Shown piece by piece: positions 8,844 through 18,484 of a DNA stretch of 64,000 nucleotides. The notes beneath the pieces are model-generated. The model was not told the origin of the DNA and did not search any database. It saw only the letters and a program-made list of their open reading frames with translations. Positions within the stretch are counted from its first letter, which is position 1. Each line of letters starts with the position of its first letter. The stretch spans positions 732,534 through 796,533 of the forward strand of contig NZ_GG697142.2 in assembly GCF_000155955.1 (NCBI RefSeq). Direction: 5' to 3'. Origin of the DNA: Mitsuokella multacida DSM 20544. GTDB lineage: Bacteria; Bacillota; Negativicutes; Selenomonadales; Selenomonadaceae. The position numbers were made by a program, and so were the translations under genes.

Positions 8844-8903
8844 TCATCTGGCAGGCGTGCCATATCAATATAGATTAGATCGATCAGCGAAAGGATGAAT
8901 GAG

Positions 8904-9356
8904 ATGAAGACGAGGGGATTCGAGATTGTATCGAAGTATCAGGGTCGCGGCATCGAGCTGCCGCAGCGCAAGACGGCGGCAAGTGCCGGCTACGACCTGC
9001 AGGCAGCGCGCACGGTCGTCATCGAGCCGGGGCAGATGGCAATGGTGCCGACGGGACTCAAGGCGTACATGCAGAGCGATGAGGTGCTGGCCATCCACAT
9101 CCGCTCGAGCCTCGCCATCAAGCGCGGCCTCATGCTCGCCAATCACGTTGGCATTGTCGATGCGGATTACTATAATAATGAAGCGAACGAGGGCCACATC
9201 TTCATCGCGCTCTGGAACCGCGGCAAGGAACCCGTGGAGATCGAGGGCGGCGAGCGCATCGCGCAGGGCATCTTCCTGAAGTACCTGACGGCCGACGGCG
9301 ATATGGCCGGCGAGGGCGAAGTGCGCCGGGGCGGCTTCGGTTCGACGGGACGGTGA
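8904..9356 (+). CDS. dut: dUTP diphosphatase (trimeric dUTPase)
   Basis: Hydrolyses dUTP to dUMP, keeping uracil out of DNA and feeding dTMP synthesis. With ATG 8904 it has 150 residues and all five motifs: SAGYDL (27-32), RSSLA, HVGIVDADY, ERIAQGIF and the C-terminal RGGFGSTGR arm. The ATG at 8895 directly abuts the AAAGGA site, so 8904 is the better start. Six bases separate it from rarA. Confidence 0.94.
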   Translation: MKTRGFEIVSKYQGRGIELPQRKTAASAGYDLQAARTVVIEPGQMAMVPTGLKAYMQSDEVLAIHIRSSLAIKRGLMLANHVGIVDADYYNNEANEGHIFIALWNRGKEPVEIEGGERIAQGIFLKYLTADGDMAGEGEVRRGGFGSTGR

Positions 9357-9362
9357 CGGCGC

Positions 9363-10751
9363 ATGGACAACGATAACGATAGCCTGGACCTCTTTGCTGA
9401 GCCGCCCGCGGACCCGCGCCGCAAAAGCGGCGGCAATCAGGTGGGAATCACTGCGGGCAGCGGCGCCATGCGGACGTTTGAGCCGCTCGCGCGCCGCATG
9501 CGTCCGCGCAATTTCGACGAGTTCGTCGGCCAGCAGGAGGCGGTCGGGCGCGGCCACTTCCTGCGCCGCATGATCGAGATGGACCAGATCCCGTCCATCA
9601 TCTTCTACGGGCCGCCGGGCACGGGCAAGACGACGCTCGCGCAGATGATTGCCGCGATGACGGACAGCGCGTTTGAGAAGCTCAATGCGGTCTCGGCGGG
9701 CATCAGCGACCTGCGGCGCATCGTCAAGGAGGCGGATGAGGCGCGCCGCTACTACCAGCGCCGCACAATCGTCTTCATCGACGAGATCCACCGCTTCAAC
9801 AAGAGCCAGCAGGATGTACTGCTGCCCTACGTCGAGGATGGCCGGCTCATCCTCATCGGCGCGACGACGGAGAATCCCTTCTTCGAGGTCAACCATGCCT
9901 TGCTCTCGCGCGTGCGCATCGTGCGGCTCTACCAGCTGACGGATGCGCAGCTCGTCGAGGTCCTGCGCCGGGCGCTCAAGGATGAGGAGCGCGGCCTTGG
10001 CGGCCAGCACGTCGAGGTGCCGGACGAGGTGCTGCTGGCGATGGCGCAGATTGCGGGCGGCGATGCCCGCATGGCGCTCAATCTGCTCGAGGGAGCGGCG
10101 GCGATGCTGCCGACGACGGGCGGCACGGTCACCTTGGACATGCTCGAGGAAATCACGGGCGAGCGCGTGCAGCGCTATGACAAGACGGGCGACAACCACT
10201 ACGATACGGCTTCTGCCTTCATCAAGAGCATGCGCGGCAGCGACCCCGACGCGGCGCTTCACTACCTCGCGCGCATGCTCGCGGCCGGCGAGGACGTCAA
10301 GTTCATCGCGCGGCGCATCGTCATCTGCGCGTCGGAGGATGTCGGCAATGCCGACCCGATGGCACTGCCGCTCGCGATGGCAGCGGCTGAGGCCGTGCAG
10401 TTCGTCGGCATGCCGGAGGCGCGCATCACGCTCGCGCAGGCCGTGACCTACATCGCCTCGGCGCCGAAGAGCAACGCGGCCTACCTCGGCATCGACGCGG
10501 CGCTCAAGGACGTGCGGACGAAGGACTGCGGCACGGTGCCGAAGCACCTGCGCGACGCGCACTACAAGGGGGCGGCGGCGCTCGGTCACGGACAGTCGTA
10601 CCGTTATCCGCATGATTACCCCAATCACTTCGAAGCACAGGACTACCTGCCCGACAAGATCCGCACGGCGCATTACTACGAGCCGACGGACATCGGCCGC
10701 GAGAAAGTGCTGCACGACTACCTCAGGAAGTGCTGGCCCGAGCGCTTTTGA
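9363..10751 (+). CDS. rarA: Replication-associated recombination AAA+ ATPase RarA (MgsA)
   Basis: Clamp-loader-like ATPase acting at stalled replication forks. 462 residues. Walker A GPPGTGKT is at 83-90 and Walker B is FIDEIHRF; sensor ATTENPFF and SRVRIVRL follow, then the C-terminal tetramerisation region with AAEAVQFVGMPEARI. The N-terminus carries about 35 variable residues. The promoter of the next gene overlaps its stop codon. Confidence 0.96.
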   Translation: MDNDNDSLDLFAEPPADPRRKSGGNQVGITAGSGAMRTFEPLARRMRPRNFDEFVGQQEAVGRGHFLRRMIEMDQIPSIIFYGPPGTGKTTLAQMIAAMTDSAFEKLNAVSAGISDLRRIVKEADEARRYYQRRTIVFIDEIHRFNKSQQDVLLPYVEDGRLILIGATTENPFFEVNHALLSRVRIVRLYQLTDAQLVEVLRRALKDEERGLGGQHVEVPDEVLLAMAQIAGGDARMALNLLEGAAAMLPTTGGTVTLDMLEEITGERVQRYDKTGDNHYDTASAFIKSMRGSDPDAALHYLARMLAAGEDVKFIARRIVICASEDVGNADPMALPLAMAAAEAVQFVGMPEARITLAQAVTYIASAPKSNAAYLGIDAALKDVRTKDCGTVPKHLRDAHYKGAAALGHGQSYRYPHDYPNHFEAQDYLPDKIRTAHYYEPTDIGREKVLHDYLRKCWPERF

Positions 10752-10776
10752 CAGCAGGGGGTATTTCTGCTATATT
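10748..10776 (+). promoter_or_regulatory. Promoter of the Rrf2-cysteine desulfurase operon
   Basis: TTGACA (10748-10753) and TATATT (10771-10776) are 17 bp apart; the -35 box overlaps the rarA stop codon. A perfect inverted repeat AATCC-TAG-GGATT at 10787-10799 sits just after the predicted start point and could be an operator for the Rrf2 protein. Confidence 0.75.
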
Positions 10777-10838
10777 GTCATATATAAATCCTAGGGATTC
10801 ACTCGGGATTCCGTTTCATTCTAGATATGAGGTGCATC

Positions 10839-11291
10839 ATGAAGATATCGACGAAAGGAAGATACAGTGTGACGGCGCTCTACGAGCTCGCACTCCGCTA
10901 CGGTGAGGGCGCTGTGTCCCTGAAGAGCATCGCGACGAGCCAGGGACTTTCGGAGAATTATCTCGAACAGCTCATGGCGCCGCTGCGCCGGGCCGGCATC
11001 GTCAAGAGCGTGCGCGGCGCGCAGGGCGGCTACATGCTCGCGCGCGACCCGAAGGAGATCACGATTGGCGAGATCATCACGACGGTCGAGGGGCCGATCG
11101 CGCTTGTCGACTGCCTGCTGACGAGTGCCGAGTCGGCGGAGCAGCCGTGCGACCGTGCCTGCGCCTGTGTGACGCGCGGCGTCTGGGAGAAGGTCTGCGA
11201 CAGCATCAGCAACGTCCTCAACCACATCACGCTCTACGACCTCTGCACCGATCATCCAGAACAGGCAAAGAAGGTGGGGTGCGCGCGATGA
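10839..11291 (+). CDS. Rrf2-family transcriptional regulator (IscR/CymR-like)
   Basis: Winged-helix DNA-binding protein of 150 residues starting MKISTKGRYSVTAL, the family's standard N-terminus; this favours ATG 10839 over 10827. The C-terminal half is cysteine-rich (VDCLL, QPCDRACACVTR, KVCDSI). It could bind an Fe-S cluster like IscR, or be CymR-like and sense cysteine status. Its last four bases overlap the desulfurase start, so it probably controls sulfur or Fe-S supply and its own operon. Confidence 0.9.
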   Translation: MKISTKGRYSVTALYELALRYGEGAVSLKSIATSQGLSENYLEQLMAPLRRAGIVKSVRGAQGGYMLARDPKEITIGEIITTVEGPIALVDCLLTSAESAEQPCDRACACVTRGVWEKVCDSISNVLNHITLYDLCTDHPEQAKKVGCAR

Positions 11292-12433
11292 AGCCGGTCT
11301 ACCTCGATTACGCGGCGACGACGCCCGTCGATGCGCGCGTCGTCCAGAAGATGCTGCCGTACTTCTGCGAGCAGTTCGGCAATCCCTCGAGCCTCTACGC
11401 CGCCGGCCGCGCGGCGCGTCAGTCCGTAAGCCAGGCGCGGCGCCAGCTCGCCGCTCTACTCGATGCTGAGCCGGATGAACTCTTCTTCACGAGCGGCGGC
11501 AGCGAGAGCGACAACTGGGTCATCCGCTCGCTGGCGGAGGAGGCCCTGCGCCATGGCGGCGGCCACATCATCACGACGAAGGTCGAGCACCATGCCGTGC
11601 TGCATGCCTGCGAGGCACTGCCGCAGGGCATCGAGGTGACGTACCTCGATGTCGACGCAGAGGGCCGCGTCCGGCCCGAGCAGGTCAAGGAGGCCCTGCG
11701 GCCTGACACCTTCCTCGTCACCGTGATGACGGCCAACAACGAGGTCGGCACCATCGAGCCAATCGCCGCGATCGGTGCGCTCTGCCGCGCGCGCGGCGTC
11801 TTCTTCCATACGGACGCCGTGCAGGCCGTCGGCCACATCCCCGTCTCGGTCAAGGACTGGCAGGTCGATGCGCTCTCGCTCTCTGGGCATAAGCTCTACG
11901 GCCCCAAGGGCGTCGGTGCACTCTACCTGCGCCGCGGCCACAAGCTCGCGCCGCTGATCTATGGCGGCGCACAAGAGCGCGGCCTGCGGGCCGGCACGGA
12001 GAACACGGCGGGCATCGTCGGGCTAGGCTTTGCGGCCGCCATCGCAGAGGCGGAGCTTCACGAGGAGAGCGGCCGCCTGCAGGCGCTGCGCGACCACCTC
12101 TTCGCCTTGCTCCAAGAGATCTCGGGCGTGCAGCTCAACGGCGCGCAGGACAATCGGCTGCCGGGCAACCTCAATGTCGCCATCGAGGGCGTCGACCAAG
12201 AGACGCTGCTCATCCGGTTCGACCTCATGGGCTTTGCCGTCTCCGCGGGCAGCGCCTGCAGTGCGGGATCGCTTGAGCCATCGCACGTCCTGACGGCGAT
12301 GGGGCAGACGCCCGAGCAGGCGGCGCAGGCCATCCGCGTGACGCTCGGGCGCTTCACGACGGAAGAGGAGGTCGAAGCCTTCGCCAAGGCCCTCGGCCAG
12401 GCCGTCCACGATATCCGCAGGCAGGCAGTCTGA
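11288..12433 (+). CDS. Cysteine desulfurase (NifS/IscS class)
   Basis: PLP enzyme that takes sulfur from cysteine for Fe-S clusters and thio-modified tRNA. 381 residues starting MKPVYLDYAATTPVD. The PLP lysine is K202 in SGHKLYGPKG, and the persulfide cysteine is C324 in GSACSAGSLEPSH. ATG 11288 overlaps the regulator stop by four bases. No scaffold protein (IscU/SufU) or MnmA follows in this window, so the sulfur acceptor must be encoded elsewhere. Confidence 0.94.
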   Translation: MKPVYLDYAATTPVDARVVQKMLPYFCEQFGNPSSLYAAGRAARQSVSQARRQLAALLDAEPDELFFTSGGSESDNWVIRSLAEEALRHGGGHIITTKVEHHAVLHACEALPQGIEVTYLDVDAEGRVRPEQVKEALRPDTFLVTVMTANNEVGTIEPIAAIGALCRARGVFFHTDAVQAVGHIPVSVKDWQVDALSLSGHKLYGPKGVGALYLRRGHKLAPLIYGGAQERGLRAGTENTAGIVGLGFAAAIAEAELHEESGRLQALRDHLFALLQEISGVQLNGAQDNRLPGNLNVAIEGVDQETLLIRFDLMGFAVSAGSACSAGSLEPSHVLTAMGQTPEQAAQAIRVTLGRFTTEEEVEAFAKALGQAVHDIRRQAV

Positions 12434-12463
12434 TGCTTGCCTGTGTTTTTTGTCAACATAAAT

Positions 12464-12492
12464 TTGTTTTCAGAAAAACAATCATGTATAAT
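12464..12492 (+). promoter_or_regulatory. rodZ promoter
   Basis: TTGTTT (12464-12469), a 17-bp spacer and TATAAT (12487-12492), about 45 bases before the ATG. Confidence 0.65.
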
Positions 12493-12535
12493 GAGATGAG
12501 GTGCTCAAAGCACATCATTTCAAGGAGGAATCACG

Positions 12536-13471
12536 ATGTTAGGAGATACACTGCGCGAGGCGCGGGAAAAACAAGGTCTGACCTACAAGGATATCGAGAA
12601 GGGCACGAGCATCCGTGCTCTCTACATTGAATACATCGAGAAGGGCGAGTACGACGAGCTGCCGGGCGACGTCTACACGAAGGGCTTCATCCGCAGCTAT
12701 GCGAACTTCCTGAAGCTCGACGCCAATGCGCTCGTGCAAGCATTCACGGCAGAGCGCCACAAGGGCGCAGCTCCTGCTGCACAGCAGAAGCCGTCTGCCC
12801 CGAAGGCCGCTCCGGTGAAGCCGCAGGCAAAGAAGCCGGCGGCAAAGCCTGTCGAGAAAGTCGAGAACGTTGCGAAAGCTGAAAAGGCTGAGAAGGTCGA
12901 GAAGACTGCTTCGGAGCAGCCGGCCGCTCCAAAGCAGGAAGCTGCGCCGCGCAAGGCACCGGTCCAGCCGAAGGCGACTGCCGTAAAGCCGCAGCCGAAA
13001 CAGCAGCCGAAGAAGGCGCCAGCCAGCAAGCCAGCCGCACCGCGCTTCACGGCGCAGGACTTCAACGAGCCGAAGCGCTCGAATGGCAAGCTCATCGCCA
13101 TCGTGGCCATCGTGCTCGTCGTGCTCGCCGGCGCCGTCTATGCGCTCTCGGGAAGCGACGACAGCGCCAAGAAGCCGGCCACGCAGCAGACGCAGCAGGT
13201 CGAGGCACCGGCACCGAAGACGTATGACGGCGTCGAGGTCACGGCGACCTTCACGGCCGACTGCTGGCTCGAGGTCAAGGCCGATGGCAAGACCGTCTAT
13301 GAAGGCACGCTCAAGAAGGGCGACAGCCAGACCTGGAAGGGCACGGACAAGGTCACGGTCCGCGTGGGCGATGCCGGCGCGGTGTCGTTCTCGGTCAACG
13401 GCAAGGACCTCGGCACGGCCGGCAAGACGGGCCAGGTTGCCAATAAGACCTTCACGAAGGACGGCAACTGA
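12536..13471 (+). CDS. rodZ: RodZ-like helix-turn-helix membrane protein (DUF4115)
   Basis: Cell-shape protein of the RodZ type, 311 residues. An N-terminal Xre-like HTH (about 1-70, LREAREKQGLTYKDIE) would lie in the cytoplasm. It is followed by a long Lys/Ala/Pro/Glu-rich linker (about 80-180), one membrane span (about 186-203) and a C-terminal extracytoplasmic DUF4115 domain. ATG 12536 follows AAGGAGG. The stop overlaps the next ATG by one base. RodZ links MreB to the envelope in other bacteria; that role here is inferred from architecture. Confidence 0.85.
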   Translation: MLGDTLREAREKQGLTYKDIEKGTSIRALYIEYIEKGEYDELPGDVYTKGFIRSYANFLKLDANALVQAFTAERHKGAAPAAQQKPSAPKAAPVKPQAKKPAAKPVEKVENVAKAEKAEKVEKTASEQPAAPKQEAAPRKAPVQPKATAVKPQPKQQPKKAPASKPAAPRFTAQDFNEPKRSNGKLIAIVAIVLVVLAGAVYALSGSDDSAKKPATQQTQQVEAPAPKTYDGVEVTATFTADCWLEVKADGKTVYEGTLKKGDSQTWKGTDKVTVRVGDAGAVSFSVNGKDLGTAGKTGQVANKTFTKDGN

Positions 13472-15294
13472 TGAAAGGCTTCTTACCGATCTGCCGGCGT
13501 GACATGGAGGAGCGCGGCTGGCACGAGCTCGACTTCGTCTTCATCTCGGGCGATGCCTACGTCGACCATCCGAGCTTCGGCCCGGCCATCATCTGCCGCT
13601 TGCTCGAGAAGCACGGCTACAAGGTCGGCATCATCCCGCAGCCGGACTGGCACAGTACGAAGGACTTCGACCGCCTCGGCAAGCCGCGGCTCGGCTTCCT
13701 CGTCTCGGCAGGCAACATGGATTCGCTGCTCAACAAGTTCACGGCGGCCAAGAAGGTCCGCCATGAGGACGCGTATTCGCCGGGCGGCCAGGCCGGCCAC
13801 CGGCCGGAACGCGCGACGATCGTCTACTGCAACCGCCTGCGCGAGCTCTATCCCGATGTGCCGATCATCATCGGCGGCATCGAGGCGAGCCTGCGGCGCA
13901 TGGCGCATTACGATTACTGGTCGAATGCCATCCGCCGCTCCATCCTCGTCGACAGCCAGGCCGACCTCTTGATCTACGGCATGGGCGAGCGCGCCATCCT
14001 CGAGATTGCCGCTGACCTGCAGCAGGGCGTCGAGGTTGCGAACATCCAGGACGTCCACGGCACCTGCTATCGCGTGCCCAACAAGGATTACGCCTGGGAC
14101 TACATCGAGCTGCCTTCCTTCGAGGCCGTCCGCAAGGACAAGAAGACCTTTGCGGAGGCGTTCAAGATCGAGTACCTCGAGCAGGACCCGATCCGCGGCA
14201 GGAAGCTCCTGCAGCAGAACGACGAGTGGTGTGTCGTGCAGAACCCGCCGGCCATGCCGCTCTCGGAGGAGCAGATGGATGAGGTCTACGGGCTGCCCTA
14301 CATGCGCACGTACCATCCCATCTACGAGAAGGCGGGCGGCGTGCCGGCCATCAAGGAAGTCCAGTTCAGCCTCGTCTCGCAGCGCGGCTGCTTCGGCGGC
14401 TGCAACTTCTGCGCGATCATCTCGCATGAGGGGCGCATCATCCAGCGCCGCAGCCATGCGTCGCTCATCCGCGAGGCGAAGATCTTGACGCATATGAAGG
14501 GCTTCAAGGGCTACATCCACGATGTCGGCGGCCCGACGGCCAATTTCCGCCGCACGTCGTGTGACGGTCAGCTCAAGCGCGGCACCTGCCGCGGCAAGCC
14601 GTGCCTCTCGCCGGAGCCGTGCAAGCTGCTCGTGGCTGACCACAGCGACTACATCAAGCTGCTGCGCGAGCTGCGCAGCCTGCCGGGCGTCAAGAAGGTC
14701 TTCGTGCGCTCCGGCATCCGCTTCGACTACCTCCTGCTCGCCAAGGACGACTTCCTCTACGAGCTTTGCAAGTATCACGTCAGCGGCCAGCTCAAGATTG
14801 CGCCGGAGCACATCTCGGACCGCGTGACGCGCCTCATGGGCAAGTCGAACTGCGCTGTCTACCTGCGCTTCGTCGAGAAATTCCGCCGCATGAACGAGCG
14901 CCTCGGCAAGAAGCAGTACCTCGTGCCGTACTTCATGTCGAGCCATCCGGGCTCAGAGCTCAGCGACGCCGTCGAGCTCGCGGAGTTCATCCGCGACATG
15001 GGCTACCATCCGCAGCAGGTGCAGGACTTCATCCCGACGCCGGGCACGCTGTCGACCTGCATGTGGTACACGGGGATAGACCCGATGACGGGCGAGAAGG
15101 TCTACTCGGCCAAGAGCTATGAAGAGAAGAGAATGCAGCGGGCACTCATGCAGTACTGGCTGCCGAAGAATCATGAGATCGTTCGGAAAGCCCTGCACCT
15201 TGCCCATCGCGAGGACCTCATCGGCTTCGGGCCGAAGTGCCTCGTGCGCCCGCGCAGAGAGACGAGGCCGGCAAAACCGGCAAAGAAGGTGTAA
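13471..15294 (+). CDS. YgiQ family radical SAM protein
   Basis: 607-residue protein with an N-terminal UPF0313 region and a radical SAM core; the Fe-S cysteines are C307, C311 and C314 in CFGGCNFC. Later cysteines in RGTCRGKPCLSPEPC are also typical of YgiQ proteins. It is translationally coupled to rodZ (TGATG) and followed by nrdR two bases after its stop. The reaction is not known for this family. Confidence 0.9.
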   Translation: MKGFLPICRRDMEERGWHELDFVFISGDAYVDHPSFGPAIICRLLEKHGYKVGIIPQPDWHSTKDFDRLGKPRLGFLVSAGNMDSLLNKFTAAKKVRHEDAYSPGGQAGHRPERATIVYCNRLRELYPDVPIIIGGIEASLRRMAHYDYWSNAIRRSILVDSQADLLIYGMGERAILEIAADLQQGVEVANIQDVHGTCYRVPNKDYAWDYIELPSFEAVRKDKKTFAEAFKIEYLEQDPIRGRKLLQQNDEWCVVQNPPAMPLSEEQMDEVYGLPYMRTYHPIYEKAGGVPAIKEVQFSLVSQRGCFGGCNFCAIISHEGRIIQRRSHASLIREAKILTHMKGFKGYIHDVGGPTANFRRTSCDGQLKRGTCRGKPCLSPEPCKLLVADHSDYIKLLRELRSLPGVKKVFVRSGIRFDYLLLAKDDFLYELCKYHVSGQLKIAPEHISDRVTRLMGKSNCAVYLRFVEKFRRMNERLGKKQYLVPYFMSSHPGSELSDAVELAEFIRDMGYHPQQVQDFIPTPGTLSTCMWYTGIDPMTGEKVYSAKSYEEKRMQRALMQYWLPKNHEIVRKALHLAHREDLIGFGPKCLVRPRRETRPAKPAKKV

Positions 15295-15296
15295 GT

Positions 15297-15809
15297 ATGC
15301 GATGTCCTTATTGTAAACACGAAGACAGCCGCGTCATCGACTCGCGCGCGACGGATGACGGCATGACAATCCGCCGGCGCCGCGAGTGCAATGCCTGCGG
15401 CAAGCGCTTCACGACGTATGAAGTCGTCGAGAAGCTCCCGCTCATGGTCATCAAGCACGATGGCCGCCGCGAGGTCTTTAAGCGCGACAAGATCCTCAAC
15501 GGCATCATACGGTCGTGTGACAAGCGAGATATCTCCATGGAGCGCATCCTGAATCTCGTCAACGAGATCGAGCGCGATATCCGCAACACGATGGACCGCG
15601 AGATCTCCTCGCAGGACATTGGCCGGCTCGTCATGGAGCATCTCAAGGACTTCGACGACGTCGCCTACATCCGCTTTGCCTCGGTCTACCGCAAGTTCGC
15701 CGACATCTCGAGCTTCCTCGAGGAGCTGCAGAACATGCAGCAGCGCAAGCAGCGCGCGCAGCAGGAGAGCTATAAAGACACGGAAAAGGCGGACAAGCCG
15801 GACAAATGA
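15297..15809 (+). CDS. nrdR: Transcriptional repressor NrdR
   Basis: Zinc-ribbon and ATP-cone regulator of ribonucleotide reductase genes. 170 residues; zinc ligands C3, C6, C31 and C34 are followed by the ATP-cone (about 48-138, VIKHDGRREVFKRDKIL). ATG 15297 follows AAGGTG, and MRCPYC is the family's N-terminus. The C-terminal tail is Gln/Lys-rich. No nrd gene lies in this window. Confidence 0.96.
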   Translation: MRCPYCKHEDSRVIDSRATDDGMTIRRRRECNACGKRFTTYEVVEKLPLMVIKHDGRREVFKRDKILNGIIRSCDKRDISMERILNLVNEIERDIRNTMDREISSQDIGRLVMEHLKDFDDVAYIRFASVYRKFADISSFLEELQNMQQRKQRAQQESYKDTEKADKPDK

Positions 15810-15825
15810 GTGGAGGAATCTGGAT

Positions 15826-17550
15826 TTGGATTGGGAATTGAAACAGGAGCTCAAGAAGCAGCTGAAGGAGGAGCAGGGGTACTACATCTATCCCGTGGGC
15901 ACGAGGACGCGCTTTGCCCTCGTCTATCCCAATTCTTACTTCGTCGGCATGTCGAATCTCGGCTTCCACATCATCTACGACCTGTTGAACAAGCGCAGCG
16001 ACACGGCCTGTGAGCGCGTCTTCCTGCCGGAGCGCACGAAGATTGAGCGCTATGTGAATACGCGCACGCCGATCATGAGCATGGAGACGCAGTCGCCGCT
16101 CTACGACTTCGACTTGCTGGGCTTTGCCGTCTCGTTCGAGATGGACTACTTCAACATCCTGCAGCTCCTCTCGATGGGCAAGGTCAAGGCAAAGGCCGCT
16201 GAGCGCGGCGAGCGCGATCCCATCCTCGTCGCGGGCGGCCCGTGCCCGACGTTCAACCCCGAGCCGCTCGCCGCCATCTTCGATGCCTTCATCATCGGCG
16301 AGGGCGAGGTCATCATGCCCGCGCTGATGGACGCCTACCAAGCGGCCAAGCGCGAGGGGCTCCCGCGCAACGAGCTGCTGCAGAAGCTCGCGGAGGTGCC
16401 GGGCGTCTACGTGCCCTCGCTCTACGAGCATTGTTACGATGACGAGGGGCATCTGACGGCCATCGAGCCGCTTTCTGGCGCGCCGGCGGCCGTCTCGCGC
16501 CAGTGGGTGCACGACCTCGACGCGTATCCGGCGCACACGGTCGTCGTCACGGACAATACGGAGTTCAACTTCTACCTCATCGAGACGGCACGCGGCTGCG
16601 GCCGCCACTGCCGCTTCTGCATGGCGGGCTATTGCTTCCGCAAGCCGCGCAACCGGTCGCTTTCTGTCATCAACGAAGAGGTGCAGGAGGCGCTCAAGTA
16701 CCGCAAGCGCATCGGCCTCATGGGCGCCGCAATCTCCGACTATCCGGAGATCGACGCGCTCTGCAAGGACATCCTCGGCGAGGGCCTCTCGATGTCCGTC
16801 GCCTCGTTCCGCGCCGACTCGGTGACGAAGGAGCTCGTCGACTCGCTGGCAGAGTCGGGACTCAAGACCCTGACGATGGCGCCGGAGGCCGGCAGCGACC
16901 GCATGCGCGCCGTCATCAACAAGGGCATCGAGGAACATCACCTGTTCCACTCGATGGATCTCGGCCTCTCGGCCGGCATCCGCAATTTCCGGCTCTACAT
17001 CATGGTCGGGCTGCCATTCGAGGAAGAGGAGGACATCGACGCCATCATCGACCTAGCTGAGCGGCTCAAAGACTACATGGAAGCGCGCGGCAGCAAGGGC
17101 ACGCTGACGCTCTCCGTCAATCCCTTCATCCCGAAGCCGTTCACGCCGTTCCAGTGGGAGCCGATGGCGGACCGCAAGACCGTAGAGAAGCGCCTGAAGC
17201 GCCTCGAGAAGACGCTGCGCCGGCGCAAGCACGTCGTCGTCAACATCGAGTCGCCCAAAGAGGCCTACATCCAGGGCGTGCTCTCGCGCGGCGACCGCCG
17301 CGTCGGCGAGGCGCTCATGCGCGCGCATGAGCTCGGCGGCAGCAAGGCCTTCAAGCGCGCGCTGAAAGAGCTGCGCCTGGACCCTGCGTTCTATCTCTAC
17401 CGCAAGCGGCCAGAGTCGGAACTCTTCCCGTGGGAGCGTCTCGACATGGGCTTCAAGAAGTCGTACCTTTATGAAGAACTCAAGCGGGCGGAGGCACTGA
17501 AGCCGACAATCCCGTGCTTTGAGGGCTGCCACCGCTGCGGTGTCTGCTGA
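15826..17550 (+). CDS. Radical SAM protein of the TIGR03960 type (TTG start)
   Basis: 574-residue protein: an N-terminal B12-binding-like region, then a radical SAM core with C258, C262 and C265 in CGRHCRFC, and a C-terminal Cys-rich end (CFEGCHRCGVC). No ATG precedes the conserved ALVYPNSYFVGMSNLG region without overlapping nrdR. TTG 15826 sits nine bases after GGAGG. In many bacteria this type is fused to or next to a DUF2344 partner, which is absent here. Its function is unassigned. Confidence 0.88.
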   Translation: MDWELKQELKKQLKEEQGYYIYPVGTRTRFALVYPNSYFVGMSNLGFHIIYDLLNKRSDTACERVFLPERTKIERYVNTRTPIMSMETQSPLYDFDLLGFAVSFEMDYFNILQLLSMGKVKAKAAERGERDPILVAGGPCPTFNPEPLAAIFDAFIIGEGEVIMPALMDAYQAAKREGLPRNELLQKLAEVPGVYVPSLYEHCYDDEGHLTAIEPLSGAPAAVSRQWVHDLDAYPAHTVVVTDNTEFNFYLIETARGCGRHCRFCMAGYCFRKPRNRSLSVINEEVQEALKYRKRIGLMGAAISDYPEIDALCKDILGEGLSMSVASFRADSVTKELVDSLAESGLKTLTMAPEAGSDRMRAVINKGIEEHHLFHSMDLGLSAGIRNFRLYIMVGLPFEEEEDIDAIIDLAERLKDYMEARGSKGTLTLSVNPFIPKPFTPFQWEPMADRKTVEKRLKRLEKTLRRRKHVVVNIESPKEAYIQGVLSRGDRRVGEALMRAHELGGSKAFKRALKELRLDPAFYLYRKRPESELFPWERLDMGFKKSYLYEELKRAEALKPTIPCFEGCHRCGVC

Positions 17551-17583
17551 TTCTTTGCGTTTCTTGCTCTTGGAGGTGTTTCG

Positions 17584-18417
17584 ATGAGCTTTTCTCTGAT
17601 TGAGATCGATCCAGTCTATCATGTCTACAGCGGCCAGTTCTCCTCATTCCCGGAGGAGATTGCCGTTCATGGCCTCTCGTGCCGCAGGGGCGGCGTGAGT
17701 GAAGCGCCCTGGGCGTCGCTCGACCTCGGGCTCCACGTCGGGGATGACCCCGCGGCCGTCATCGCGAACCGCCGCCGCTACCTCGCGGCCCTCGGGCTCG
17801 ACGCTTCGCAGCTCGTGACGCCGGAGCAGGTGCACGGCGAGGCCATCGCGCGCGTCGGCAGCAGGGAGGCTGGCCGCGGCGCACTCTTGTACGCGGATTC
17901 CATCGCGCAGACGGACGCCCTGATCACGGATGAGCCGGGCCTGCCGCTGCTGCTCTGCTTTGCGGACTGCACGCCCATCCTGTTCCTCGACCCGGTCCAC
18001 CGCGCGGTGGGCATCGCGCACGGCGGCTGGAAGGGCACGGTGCGCCGCATCGCTGCCAAGACCGTCCTGCGCATGCAACAGGAGTTCGGCACGCGGCCGG
18101 AGGAGCTGCTCGCCGCCATCGGGCCTTCCATCGGTCCGTGCTGCTATGAGGTCGGCCCTGAGGTCGAGCGGCAGTTCAAGGAAGCGTTCCCGGGCCATGA
18201 AGCCGAGCTCTTCTCGCATCCCGACGAAGAGGGCGGCACGCACCTGAGCCTCTGGGCGGCCAACCGCCTGCAGTTCGAGGAGGCCGGCGTCCTGCCGGAG
18301 CACATCGACGAGGCGCGTTGCTGCACCGCCTGCCATCACGAGGACTTCTTCTCCTATCGCGCAGACGGCGGCAGGACGGGGCGCCTCGGGGCCGTCATCG
18401 CCCTGCGCCCCGCCTGA
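17584..18417 (+). CDS. pgeF: Multicopper-polyphenol-oxidase-like purine nucleoside phosphorylase (YfiH/PgeF)
   Basis: 277-residue YfiH-family protein. Conserved zinc-site segments are visible: TPEQVHGEAI, CADCTPILFLDP, AHGGWKGTVRRI and GPSIGPCCYEVG. Members act as purine nucleoside phosphorylases and in some organisms correct misincorporated residues in peptidoglycan. ATG 17584 follows GGAGGTG. It begins the classic Firmicute cluster pgeF-yggS-sepF-proC-ylmH-divIVA. Confidence 0.93.
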   Translation: MSFSLIEIDPVYHVYSGQFSSFPEEIAVHGLSCRRGGVSEAPWASLDLGLHVGDDPAAVIANRRRYLAALGLDASQLVTPEQVHGEAIARVGSREAGRGALLYADSIAQTDALITDEPGLPLLLCFADCTPILFLDPVHRAVGIAHGGWKGTVRRIAAKTVLRMQQEFGTRPEELLAAIGPSIGPCCYEVGPEVERQFKEAFPGHEAELFSHPDEEGGTHLSLWAANRLQFEEAGVLPEHIDEARCCTACHHEDFFSYRADGGRTGRLGAVIALRPA

Positions 18418-18484
18418 GACAGCAGGCAGCCTTTCATCATTCCACGCTATCATTTTTCATATCCACAAAAACGGGGGAAGTCTC

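Noticed and set aside
8865..10715. A 616-codon antisense frame over dut and rarA
   Set aside because: Shadow of two recognised genes, low-complexity Arg/Leu/Asp/His composition.
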